Below the pieces are notes generated by a model. That model saw nothing but the letters and a program-made list of their open reading frames with translations, ran no database searches and was not told the origin of the DNA. A stretch of DNA of 12,005 nucleotides from Dictyocoela muelleri. Its lineage: Eukaryota > Microsporidia. Position 1 is the stretch's first letter. Every line of letters begins with the position of its first letter. The translations under genes were made by a program, and so were the position numbers. Shown piece after piece: positions 1 to 7,571 of the stretch. The stretch spans positions 1 through 12,005 of the forward strand of contig SDVU01000603.1 in NCBI GenBank assembly GCA_016256075.1, given 5' to 3'.

Positions 1-1163
1 TTAAAAAAACATACCCTCCCATAGTAGCTCTTCGTATCTAATTCAAATATTTTTTTACTTTGTCATAAGCTCGTATGAATGATAATATTTTTAAAATATC
101 TAAATATTATTAAAAAAAATAAATTTTAAGACTTTTAATAAAAAAAGTAAGGGCCCTGTTGAATGTTCTTCTCCAAACAAAAATATCTAAATGTTTTTGT
201 AAACCATTCCTATTTATCCTGAAATCATGATTTATCTTTTTTTTCGCTAAGTTCCATAAATTCTCAATTAATTGGGTATGTTTTTTTTGTTATCGGGTTT
301 ATAAAGTTTTGTTTATGATTAACTGTATAGTGACTGTAACCTTTATCAGATAATCAAATATATGATTTCCACATATCAGACACTATTTTACTATCTTTTT
401 CGATATTAAGATCAATTATCGACTGTAAAGTAGATTTTGATCTGTCTGGCACTTCACACATAAAACATCTATTGGTACCGACTTCGACACCCCCGAATAC
501 CCATAATGGCGATTTATATCTCCAATTATTATATTTTCTTTTATTGAAACATGATTCTTCTATTTGTACTTCAATACCAACTCCACCTATCTTTGTTTTA
601 TTAAATAAAACATCTCTTATTATGCTAGCTTCAATTTTTTTTGAAATAATAATAGCTATTGGGACTTAGTTTTAATTCATAAATGGCTCTTTTAGGACCC
701 ATATCATCATGAAAATATAAGTAGGCGAATTTAATAAATTTAAGAAAATCTATTTGGCATTCTTCAAAAAAAAACTCATTTCATAAATTGATCTTGTAGA
801 TTTACATTTATAACATTTCCAACAATGCATAGATTCACAATTTTTCTTCTTTATTAACACCATCATTCAACGGCATTTTTTACATTTCATTTTGAGAGGA
901 ATAAGTCCCCATTCATGGAGAATTTTTATCCTTCTATCTTTCTTTACGCAATATACTACTAATTCAGTATAGCGCATTTCATCAATGTTTTTCTTTGGCC
1001 TTGTCATAAGGGTTATTTTGAAAAAAATAATTTTGGCGCCAAAACTATAAAAAAAATATAAAAACCCAGAAATCTTCTCATCCATACGAGCTTATGACAA
1101 GGTAAAAAATATTTGAATTATATACGAAGAGCTAATATGAGAGGGTATGTTTTTTTTAACTCA
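1..1163 (-). mobile_element. Merlin-family (ISXO2/IS1595-like) DNA transposon, decayed, left edge cut by the window
   Basis: Terminal inverted repeats of at least 77 bp lie at 1-77 and about 1083-1163, and they enclose a minus-strand transposase relic. Bases 1-77 are the same as 1243-1319, while the 1083-1163 repeat differs at about four positions plus two homopolymer lengths. The coding relic shows the ISXO2-like layout: an N-terminal zinc ribbon, a DDE-type core and the C-terminal IENLW...WRRTFN signature. The outer left end may lie before base 1, because the right-hand inverted repeat seems to continue into the palindrome around 1201. For that reason no target-site duplication can be read. 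This is a plain cut-and-paste transposon that is no longer coding-competent. Confidence 0.85.
151..1085 (-). pseudogene. ISXO2-like DDE transposase relic (Merlin)
   Basis: An ATG at 1085 lies at the inner edge of the right inverted repeat and opens a 72-codon frame ending in KCKKCR. After a stop, zinc-ribbon coding continues in another frame with the second pair of cysteines (CYKC, near 800). The core is recognisable at about 590-360 with motifs IEESCFNKRKY, GGVEVGTNRCFMCEVPDRSK and SDMWKSY. The C-terminus at about 273-151 reads QLIENLWNLAKKK and then FVWRRTFN. Several frame changes and stops separate these parts, so the gene is dead. The usual first catalytic Asp of the IDES-type motif is Glu here (IEES), which suggests decay or a variant. 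The order of motifs matches ISXO2-like transposases (zinc ribbon, D, D, then the N/E region), so the family call is firm although the protein is broken. Confidence 0.85.
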
Positions 1164-1338
1164 TGCTTCTCTTATTCTTATTTTATACATGAAGTCATCT
1201 TCGATGACTTCATGTATAAAATAAGAATAAGAGAAGCATGAGTTAAAAAAACATACCCTCCCATAGTAGCTCTTCGTATCTAATTCAAATATTTTTTTAC
1301 TTTGTCATAAGCTCGTATGGATGAGAAGATTTCTGGGT
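1064..1338. repeat. 275-bp near-perfect palindrome (tip-to-tip Merlin ends)
   Basis: Arms 1064-1199 and 1203-1338 are reverse complements around a 3-base centre at 1200-1202, with only a handful of mismatches. The inner 36-37 bases of each arm next to the centre appear perfect. Each arm contains one Merlin inverted repeat and ends in the same first codons of the transposase frame (M-D-E-K-I-S-G), read outward on both strands. The structure looks like two Merlin ends placed head to head. Either two elements inserted beside each other or one end was duplicated in inverted orientation. Confidence 0.92.
1243..1338 (+). mobile_element. end fragment of a second Merlin copy
   Basis: This is a third copy of the Merlin inverted repeat, base-for-base the same as 1-77, followed by the start of the transposase frame in plus orientation (ATG at 1317, codons M-D-E-K-I-S-G). 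Homology stops sharply at 1338. The next bases, cccctatgaatatagagt, resemble the outer tip of the other Merlin-like element at 7240-7257. The rest of this copy is deleted or was never present. Confidence 0.8.
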
Positions 1339-1389
1339 CCCCTATGAATATAGAGTGCCAAAAAAAATTTATAAAAAGTGAATAATTTT

Positions 1390-1960
1390 ATTATAAGATC
1401 AGATAGCTCTGTGGTTAACACTTTTGAATGTAAAATTTAAGTATTGTGTTCGAATTATTTAAAGTCAATTTTATAAATAATCAGGAAAAGAAATAAAAAT
1501 GACAATAACTATAATAGTAATATGTAGTTGTTGTGGTGTATTATAGTTGATTAAAACTTGATCTAATATGAAAACGAAGTAGTAGAGACTTCCATAGGTG
1601 TGAGTATGAGTGAAATGGCGCATTTCAGGTAAGTGAGTAGTGAAATTAAAAAAATTTAAAAAGATTAAATAGCTTGTAATATATTCTAAGTCATCATTCA
1701 TAAAACGAAATTCATATAATTTGGCTAGACTTATGTTTAGCTTAGGTTATGTGACGTATATAAATTGAACATCAAGAAATAAAGGTCAGGAAATCAAGGA
1801 TGAAAAAATCAGATCATGTAGCGGATTCTATAAAAATTGCTTTAATTAATAAAAAATTTGTTTTTTTATTGTTTTTTTAAGGAGAAATTTTGAACATGAT
1901 CCAAGATAACTCTCCGGGGTTGATAATTATAGATATTGTCAATCTGTAGTTTATATTTTA
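1390..1960 (+). repeat. tRNA-derived SINE, copy A (full length, with insertion)
   Basis: The head begins near 1397 with an A-box-like TAGCTCTGTGG at 1404-1414 and a decayed B box (TGTTCGAATTA) near 1447-1457. The body aligns with copies C and E: the tract around 1590-1640, the core (tcat)tcataaaacgaaa near 1695-1710, and the 3' segment ctccggggttgataat near 1912. Relative to C and E it carries roughly 90-100 extra bases within about 1790-1895, bounded by the 8-bp inverted repeat gatcatgt (1812-1819) and acatgatc (1894-1901). Probable target-site duplications flank it. The stretch aaaagtgaata occurs at 1374-1384 and 1964-1974, with similar bases around both (tataaaa(a)gtgaata(a)tttt). A flanking duplication supports insertion by retroposition. 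Confidence 0.75.
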
Positions 1961-2204
1961 TATAAAAGTGAATATTTTTGAAAATGTAAATACTCAAAAC
2001 TTAGATTTATTAAAAATTTCAGATAGTCGACGTCATTTTATTCAATTAATTTATTTTATCCAATTAATTTAATTTATTTTATTAGTTCTTACAAAATAAC
2101 TCCACAGTATCTATTTTATTTTGCATAATAAAGAAAAATTCCACTGAGTAATGGAGTTTAAAATTTAATTAAGCTATAAAAACATGCTGTAATTATTCAT
2201 AATT

Positions 2205-2518
2205 ACCAACTTATTGAATTGTCACATACCTTTATCTTTTACATTGGGTTCTTGGCGTTCCAATAAAACGTCACTTCTTAAGCTACCCAGAAGCACTGCT
2301 GTATCGATTTTCGTTTTATCAATGACTCAGCATGGTATAGATAATTATAATCTTTTCATGATTTTTTAAAGTTTCATTACTTTTTAGTCGTGATTCCTCT
2401 CTGCACTCATTCACACACTTGTGAGAGTCACTTCTACTTCATTGTCATATTAGACCAAGTCAATCAGTTACATCTTTCAGAACTGTATATTACTGATATA
2501 GTTTTTGGCCGCTTAATA
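2205..2518 (-). repeat. tRNA-derived SINE body, copy B (5'-truncated)
   Basis: On the minus strand this matches the SINE body of copies C and E. Clear anchors on the plus strand are acgtcacttcttaagctacccagaagc (near 2269-2295, also near 11264-11291) and cgattttcgttttatcaatgactcag (near 2303-2330, also near 11305-11330). The similarity runs to about 2518 and then stops, so the tRNA-like head is missing. The 3' end is poorly conserved and its boundary at about 2205 is approximate. No clear flanking duplication was found. Confidence 0.75.
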
Positions 2519-2559
2519 TTGACGTATTGCACTGGAGTGCGGCTATATTGAAGGTAGTA

Positions 2560-2933
2560 TTCCATGATACTTGTTTCACCCTTCTTGCCGTCTTCTCCAT
2601 TAATGGTGCTTACGTGACGTCTTCGATGGTAAATATAAGCTTATTAAAAGTAGAAGATTGTTTATTTATATTGTATTTATTAAACATCACTCGTATAAAT
2701 CTCGTCTCATTATATAACTTTTCGTGATTAATTAAAATATATTATATTTTAATTAAGACGCGCTATAAAACTTTTATTTCTTTAATGTAATTTTAGAAAT
2801 AAAGTTGTTTTATGTTAATAATACAACAAATATCATTCCTCGATTTTCTAATAAATGACTTTAAATAATTAGAATCGCGTTACTTGTATTTTAATTCTAA
2901 TTGTTCATTACTGAGTATCTGACATGAATAAAA
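2560..2933. other. intergenic, no gene seen
   Basis: Bases 2519-2640 are visibly richer in G+C than the surroundings and contain a short imperfect inverted pair (ggccgcttaatatt near 2507 and gtgcggctatattg near 2538). The plus-strand open stretch here has no ATG start, and neither strand gives a convincing product. The rest, to 2933, is plain AT-rich DNA. Confidence 0.5.
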
Positions 2934-2950
2934 AACTTTAATGGTACCTT

Positions 2951-3025
2951 CCCAATTCATCGTTTCCCAATTCACCGTTTCCCAATTCACCGTTTCCCAA
3001 TTCACCGTTTCCCAATTCACCGTTT
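2951..3025. repeat. five tandem 15-bp units in the left arm of the fold-back element
   Basis: The units begin at 2951, 2966, 2981, 2996 and 3011, each cccaattcaccgttt; the first has t in place of c at one position. Two inverted units lie at 3484-3498 and 3499-3513. Subterminal iterations of this kind often bind transposase in Mutator and fold-back elements. That role is an inference here. Confidence 0.95.
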
Positions 3026-3089
3026 TAAAAAATTATTTTGAACACTTGTTTGTTTTTCAAATAATTAAATAGATTAAAAAGAAAAAAAA

Positions 3090-3335
3090 TAAATATTTAA
3101 TTTTATACCTCCTGCAAGTCCTCTTAACAGCTTTTTTAAACTAATAGAGCCAGTACCATACATATCTATAAGATTAGTGATTCTCATATCTTGCTCTAGA
3201 TACTTTTTTTTCTTTCTTTCGGATTACCTCCATTTAAAAGCCTTTGATATTCAATATAGTTAGATAAATGCATTTCAATTAACTTCTGTGAAAGCTCAAA
3301 AAAGTTAGGATGAGCTCTATTCAGAGATCGATTAA
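3090..3335 (-). pseudogene. C-terminal fragment of a Mutator-like transposase
   Basis: On the minus strand, from about 3335, the frame reads RSLNRAHPNFFELSQKLIEM and continues with a short basic tract. After one frame change in an A-rich run near 3213 it resumes with LEQDMRITNLIDMYGTGSIS and ends at LNI plus stop near 3097. The (N)RSLNRAHPNFFELSQKL stretch resembles the segment near the C-terminus of insect/fungal-type MULE transposases, which usually reads as a WHxxLNxxxxxxHPxxWxF-like motif. That resemblance comes from memory of the family and was not searched. About 80 codons remain. The catalytic core is absent, so the piece is non-functional. Confidence 0.6.
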
Positions 3336-3752
3336 TCTTATAAATATGTATGGTACTGGCTCTATTAGTTTAAAAGAGCTGTTAAGAGGACTTGCAGGAG
3401 CCATAAAATTAAATATTTAATTTTTTTCTTTTTAATCTATTTAATTATTTGAAAAACAAACAAGTTTTCAAAATAATTTTTTAAAACGGTGAATTGGGAA
3501 ACGGTGAATTGGGTTGGAACCAACTTTAATAGATGCATAATTTATTAAATTTATTTATAAACTTTATAAAACTAAATAAACTTGAGACTAAGACATTTAA
3601 TTAAAAAATCGGAATATTCTTTTCATTTTAGTTAATTCAAATTCTTTATTTTTAAAAAAATTTAATTAAGATTTTTTTTATTAAAAAAATTTAATTTAAA
3701 ACTAGTTAATCTATTTTTGTTTTAAAAATTTAAATTTAAAAAAAATAGACAA

Positions 3753-4505
3753 ATGAACCAAATGCTTTTTTATTTGATTTTTGCCGACTGCTCAATTTAC
3801 GAAACCATAAACTCATTATTATACTACACATTAGGTAAAGGAGTTACTTTTTACATTTTCCAAGCCACAATATTAGTAAGCTGTTTATACTTAGGAATAA
3901 TAGGATCAAGAAAAAAAGTTATTTCTTCTACAATTCTTATATTTTTCTTATTCATCATAGCCGATTTAAATAAAATTTTAAATACCTTAAAAGAATGGTT
4001 TTCATACTTTAGCCTTCCAGATACAATTTTAACAAAAATAGAATTATTAATTTCTAGTGATATAGTTTTGACAATTATTTCTATTGCAATATTATCATTT
4101 CTTATTTCTTATATTACCGTACGCATTCTTGATGTGGTGATAATTTCTATATTTGGATTTCATCTTTTTACTATTTTTAAATCAACAATTGAGCCAGTTA
4201 TAATTGAAATTTGGGCTGAGCCAATGTCATTATTTGCCAGAATAGTGTTGCATTTAATATTATTCATTATTATATACTACATTTGCAAGATGAGTATTGC
4301 TTTCCTGTATGCGTTGTTTTTTAGTATTGTCGGGAGTTTAGGATGTTTTAGAACAATTGAAAATATTTTTGAAAAAGATTTGGGATATTGGGAATTTTTT
4401 AATACAGGAAATATTTCTAGTATTAATCATGGAGCACAGATTGCTAATGTTTTACTTATAGGTATTTTTGTTGGATGTCAATTTTTTTATAAAGACAATA
4501 AATAA
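3753..4505 (+). CDS. hypothetical multi-pass membrane protein (about seven helices)
   Basis: I do not recognise this 250-residue protein. It starts at an ATG preceded by a very A-rich leader and has no introns. Hydrophobic segments sit near residues 31-51, 56-72, 103-122, 125-142, 161-179, 181-198 and 228-246, so about seven membrane helices are likely. A short amphipathic, weakly signal-like start (residues 4-11) precedes them. Charged loops include GSRKK at 51-55, the acidic stretch ENIFEKDL at 203-210 and the tail YKDNK. Helix 4 carries a G-F pair and helix 6 a GSLG turn. The seven-helix layout loosely recalls the DUF4203/TMEM198-type family, but I see no diagnostic motif and do not assign it. 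AATAAA occurs at 4497-4502 and 4501-4506, on the stop codon, and a 13-bp minisatellite follows at once. The length, ATG start and hydrophobic periodicity argue strongly for a real gene. Confidence 0.82.
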   Translation: MNQMLFYLIFADCSIYETINSLLYYTLGKGVTFYIFQATILVSCLYLGIIGSRKKVISSTILIFFLFIIADLNKILNTLKEWFSYFSLPDTILTKIELLISSDIVLTIISIAILSFLISYITVRILDVVIISIFGFHLFTIFKSTIEPVIIEIWAEPMSLFARIVLHLILFIIIYYICKMSIAFLYALFFSIVGSLGCFRTIENIFEKDLGYWEFFNTGNISSINHGAQIANVLLIGIFVGCQFFYKDNK

Positions 4506-4506
4506 A
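4497..4506 (+). promoter_or_regulatory. poly(A) signals overlapping the stop codon
   Basis: AATAAA at 4497-4502 and a second at 4501-4506 cover the last codons and the TAA of the membrane-protein gene. If used, they imply a 3' UTR of only about 10-30 bases, as is usual in compact microsporidian transcripts. Confidence 0.5.
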
Positions 4507-4525
4507 GATTAAGAAAAAACTTAAA

Positions 4526-4603
4526 CCTTTATTTAAAACCTTTATTTAAAACCTTTATTTAAAACCTTTATTTAAAACCTTTATTTAAAACCTTTATTTA
4601 AAA
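4526..4603. repeat. 13-bp minisatellite, six units
   Basis: Six essentially perfect copies of cctttatttaaaa start at 4526, 4539, 4552, 4565, 4578 and 4591. The array is bracketed by a 10-bp inverted repeat, aaagattaag (4504-4513) and cttaatcttt (4604-4613). It lies 20 bases after the stop codon of the membrane-protein gene. Confidence 0.95.
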
Positions 4604-4613
4604 CTTAATCTTT

Positions 4614-4916
4614 AAATTTAATATAGATATGTATAAAAACAGTTTATATAAATTTTTTATTTTATGCTTAAAAATATTTGGCTTTTTACCAAATTTGGTA
4701 ATTAAAATAATTTATCATTAAATAATTATTAAAGATTAATACGTAAATAATGAAGTAAATACATGAATTTTCAGATTATTAACTATTGATTTTAACTGTT
4801 CACTATCAAATTTTCAATTAAGGAGAAAAAATCTCAATGTTTTAAATAAACGTCAGAAATTCTATTGATCCTTTATAAAACAATAAAAAGATAAAAAAAA
4901 GAAGAACAAAAAATCA
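4614..4916. other. intergenic region upstream of LCB2
   Basis: About 300 AT-rich bases without a credible frame. A TATA-like ctttataaaa at 4871-4880 lies about 40 bases before the LCB2 start, followed by a purine-rich leader (aaaagataaaaaaaagaaga). These are plausible core-promoter elements but unproven. No RNA gene was seen. Confidence 0.4.
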
Positions 4917-6326
4917 ATGAACAACAACACAATCCCATTATTCACAATGATGACAACTTACATTTCATTTTTTCTTTTAATTATTTTTGGCCACATTCGA
5001 GATTTTTTTGGGAAAATATTTTTCAAGGAATCATACAGCCACATGATCAGGAACGGCAAACAGCAACCACTTTTTACAGATTTTGAGAGTTTCTTTATAC
5101 GAAGACTTTATTCAAGAATTAGAGATTGTTGGAATCGACCCATAAAAGGTATGCCTGGAACGACAATTGATGTTGTTGTTAGGGAAGGACCGGAATTGAT
5201 AGCAACTGATAAAACCTTAAAAGCACTAAATCTAGGGTCATATAATTATTTGGGGTTCGGTTGTGTAGATGAAAAAATTATTAGAAAGGATATTCAGGCA
5301 CTTTATAATAACCCTGTTTGCTCAACAGGAACTATTTGTGATACGGGAATAAACAAGATTGTGAGGGTCCTGGAAAAGGAAATGGCAAAATTTTTGTATC
5401 AAGAGGATTGTATTGTTTTTCCAATGGGGTTTGGAACTAATTCTTGCAATATCCCGATTTTAATGAATGAAGAGACGCTTATAATTTCTGATGAACTTAA
5501 CCACACAAGTATAATTTTTGGGATAAAAATGTCCATGGCAACTGTCAAAACATTTGCTCATAACAATATGGATGACCTTGAAAAGGTATTGCGGTATAAT
5601 ATTGCCCAAGGACATCCTAAAACTCACAAGCAATGGAAAAAAATATTTGTTCTTGTTGAAGGGCTGTATAGCATGGAGGGAACTATTCTTGACCTGAAAT
5701 CGTTGATTTATTTAAAGAAAAAATATAAATTTTATATTTTTATTGACGAGGCGCATTCGATAGGTGCTATTGGACGAACTGGCCGTGGAGTTGTTGAATA
5801 TTATGATAAGGATTTTAGTCAAATTGACATATTCATGGGAACATTTACTAAAAGCTTTGGAGGGTTTGGAGGTTACATTGCTGGAAAGCGTAAAGTTATA
5901 AATTTTTTACGAATTTACAGCGACTATTCGTTATACGGCGAACAAATTTCACCAGTCGTTGCATATCACATTCTCCAAGGACTACGTTTCATACAAACGC
6001 CAGCCGGACTCAAAAGGATTTTTTCACTCCAAAGAAACGTCAAATACTTCAGAAAATCACTGCTTGACTTGGGATATGTCGTTTTTGGAGACGATTCTCC
6101 AATTATTCCTCTTATCATTTGTAATCCTGGGAAAATTGCACCATTTTCAAGAATGTGTCTTGAAAAAGGACTTGCTGTGGTGGTTGTAGGCTATCCAGCA
6201 ACACCAGTTATAAGCTCGAGAGTTCGGTTTTGTGTCTCTTCAAATCACACTATGGAAGAATTGAAACGAGCAATTAAAATTATTGATGAGGTAGGTAGGT
6301 ACTATGGAATGAATATTTGTAAATAA
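4917..6326 (+). CDS. LCB2: serine palmitoyltransferase, catalytic subunit LCB2
   Basis: This PLP enzyme of the alpha-oxoamine synthase family condenses L-serine with palmitoyl-CoA to 3-ketodihydrosphingosine, the first step of sphingolipid synthesis at the ER membrane. The ATG start is followed by one hydrophobic anchor at residues 6-26. The soluble fold carries GSYNYLGFG (107-115), SDELNHTS with the ring-stacking His196, the cofactor Asp277 in IDEAHS, and the PLP-binding Lys312 in GTFTKSFGG. The late VVVGYPATP motif and RVRFCVSSNHT (Arg435, Arg437) follow. Having the lysine makes it LCB2 and not the inactive partner LCB1, which must lie elsewhere. GTFTKSFG and GYPATP are typical of LCB2 rather than of KBL or ALAS. 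At 469 residues it is about 90 shorter than the yeast and human proteins (about 560), and the loss lies mainly at the N-terminus. All catalytic residues are present. AATAAA overlaps the stop codon. Confidence 0.97.
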   Translation: MNNNTIPLFTMMTTYISFFLLIIFGHIRDFFGKIFFKESYSHMIRNGKQQPLFTDFESFFIRRLYSRIRDCWNRPIKGMPGTTIDVVVREGPELIATDKTLKALNLGSYNYLGFGCVDEKIIRKDIQALYNNPVCSTGTICDTGINKIVRVLEKEMAKFLYQEDCIVFPMGFGTNSCNIPILMNEETLIISDELNHTSIIFGIKMSMATVKTFAHNNMDDLEKVLRYNIAQGHPKTHKQWKKIFVLVEGLYSMEGTILDLKSLIYLKKKYKFYIFIDEAHSIGAIGRTGRGVVEYYDKDFSQIDIFMGTFTKSFGGFGGYIAGKRKVINFLRIYSDYSLYGEQISPVVAYHILQGLRFIQTPAGLKRIFSLQRNVKYFRKSLLDLGYVVFGDDSPIIPLIICNPGKIAPFSRMCLEKGLAVVVVGYPATPVISSRVRFCVSSNHTMEELKRAIKIIDEVGRYYGMNICK

Positions 6327-6327
6327 A
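6322..6327 (+). promoter_or_regulatory. poly(A) signal AATAAA on the LCB2 stop codon
   Basis: The hexamer AATAAA includes the TAA stop (6324-6326) of LCB2, so the expected 3' UTR is very short. Confidence 0.5.
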
Positions 6328-6686
6328 ATTTTTTAGTTTAAAAGTGATTTTTACAAGGTTACTTAAAAGGATTATTATAAGATTTATTAATATAAATCTT
6401 ACAAGGTTTCTTAAAAGGTTTATTGAATTAAATTGTCGGTATTATTTAATATTTTTTTATGAATACTTAAAAAACTTAAATAAATTTGTTTATAATTTAA
6501 CTAAAAAATTAGATGTGTATAATTCCTTAATTATATTTTTGGGGGTAATTCATAAAATATTAAGCTCTATTTATTAATCCTTACGGTTAAAACCCATTCA
6601 AGATTACTTATATTAAAATAAAAAGAAGAAAATAGGAACAATTATCTATTAATATTAATATCCATTAATATTAATATCATTGGCAC
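6327..6686. other. intergenic region after LCB2, with a two-copy 24-bp repeat
   Basis: A direct repeat, ttacaaggttacttaaaagg and the similar ttacaaggtttcttaaaagg, starts at 6351 and 6399, 48 bases apart. Between them lies an AT hairpin, taagatttattaatataaatctta. Further on, attaatattaatatc occurs twice near 6648-6677. The open stretch at 6344-6577 begins with GTG, not ATG, and is low-complexity, so I do not call it a gene. Confidence 0.6.
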
Positions 6687-7257
6687 ACTATATCCATAGA
6701 GTTCACCAGTAAGTATTCATACAAAAGAGCTATTGGACTCTAAAAAGGGTTTTGTCGCTAAAACTATTTTTTTATTTATAAACTCTATTTCGGGCTGGAA
6801 AAAAGATGAATAAATATTTCGATACATAGAATTAATCATAAATTGTGTTAAAAGATAAATTCTTATATTTTATTGAGAGTAAGGGGATATACGAATATAT
6901 ATGAATTGTCAAAAATGCCGATCTGAAATGAATAATGATAAGACGAAAGGCCGTAGATGGGATCTATTTGGTATTGCAAAATAGTTTTAGTGCCCTTAAA
7001 TTTATCAAAAATGTGTCTTTTCGGAGTGTCTGATAGATTTTTTGTGTACTTTTAATATATTTGAAATGCTTATATATTATACAACATATCAAATATTTTG
7101 TAGATATTAAAGAATATTTTGTATGCCATATAAGAAGTTCAACCGGATTCTAAGTACACACCCCATTGCTACAAATCATAGAAGGCTCGAATATGAAATT
7201 GGGTTTTTAGGGCTCTTCTGTATGAATCTTTATTGGCGCCCTATATGAATATAGAGT
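6687..7257 (+). mobile_element. Merlin-like non-autonomous element, old
   Basis: Imperfect inverted ends lie at 6687-6731 and 7211-7257. The shared bases include act(c)tatat.catag at the tip and tattcatacaaaagagc / gctcttctgtatgaat further in. Identity is roughly 70 percent by eye. Inside, a plus-strand ATG at 6901 gives CQKCRSEM, then a basic tract with GRRW, and a stop after 27 codons. This looks like the N-terminal zinc-ribbon half of an ISXO2-like transposase. No catalytic core remains. The flanks show no clear target-site duplication, so the exact tips are uncertain. The tip sequence recurs at 1338-1358 next to the Merlin palindrome. Confidence 0.55.
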
Positions 7258-7571
7258 CACATATGATTAATAATAATATTATTTAATATTAATAAATTTA
7301 ATTAGTAATATAAAATTAGCGCTATTCAGTTTTTATAGAATAAGTCTGTATTAATATGAAGTGGATGTACGAGGGTTTATCTTTGAAAATTCCAAAAAAA
7401 ATATGAAGATTTTATTAAATATGAATAATAAAGACATGCAAATAGCTTTATAATTTGTTATAAAGTTAATAATAGTATAAGTTCTGGTGACTTTAAAAAT
7501 AAAACCTGAAATTAGAGGAATTTGGTGCTAACTTCTTTTTTATATCTCTGTAATTTTGAAAAGTGTTTTAT
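7258..7571. other. intergenic, nothing identified
   Basis: AT-rich DNA with many stops in all frames. No inverted or tandem repeat beyond short AT runs, and no tRNA-like motif, was seen. Confidence 0.5.

Larger units (their letters stand above)
2943..3521. mobile_element. fold-back Mutator-like (MULE) DNA element with 9-bp target duplication
   Basis: The element is 579 bp with long inverted arms, 2943-3176 (234 bp) and 3333-3521 (189 bp), tipped GGTACC and GGAACC. A perfect 9-bp direct repeat, aactttaat, flanks it at 2934-2942 and 3522-3530. This size is typical of Mutator-type insertion. Near its tip the left arm has five tandem 15-bp units (cccaattcaccgttt, 2951-3025) and the right arm has two (3484-3513). 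That difference of three units accounts for all 45 bp of unequal arm length. Both arms encode the same transposase C-terminus (M-Y-G-T-G-S-I-S-L-K, then LLRGLAG, then IKLNI and stop), read outward to each end. The element is therefore two copies of one transposon's 3' end joined tail to tail, and it must depend on a transposase supplied elsewhere. Confidence 0.9.

Noticed and set aside
472-669. 65-codon plus-strand open frame
   Set aside because: It has no ATG start and runs antisense to the conserved core of the Merlin transposase, so it is a shadow frame.
1471-1701. 76-codon minus-strand open frame
   Set aside because: It lies antisense inside SINE copy A, and the same region in copies C and E is not open.
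2527-2727. 66-codon plus-strand open frame starting at TTG, and a faint resemblance of the minus strand near 2560-2640 to retroelement coding sequence
   Set aside because: No ATG start, no domain, and the resemblance is too short and too weak to name any element.
4526-4603. CRISPR-like array
   Set aside because: Units are 13 bp, directly adjacent and without unique spacers, and the genome is eukaryotic; this is a minisatellite.
5959-6189. 76-codon open frame within LCB2
   Set aside because: Alternate-frame shadow of a strongly conserved enzyme gene.
6344-6577. 77-codon plus-strand open frame after LCB2
   Set aside because: It starts with GTG, is low-complexity and overlaps a direct repeat; no family features.
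6687-7257. clear target-site duplication for the second Merlin-like element
   Set aside because: Flanking 8-9 bases (cattggcac and cacatatga) do not match, so none is claimed.
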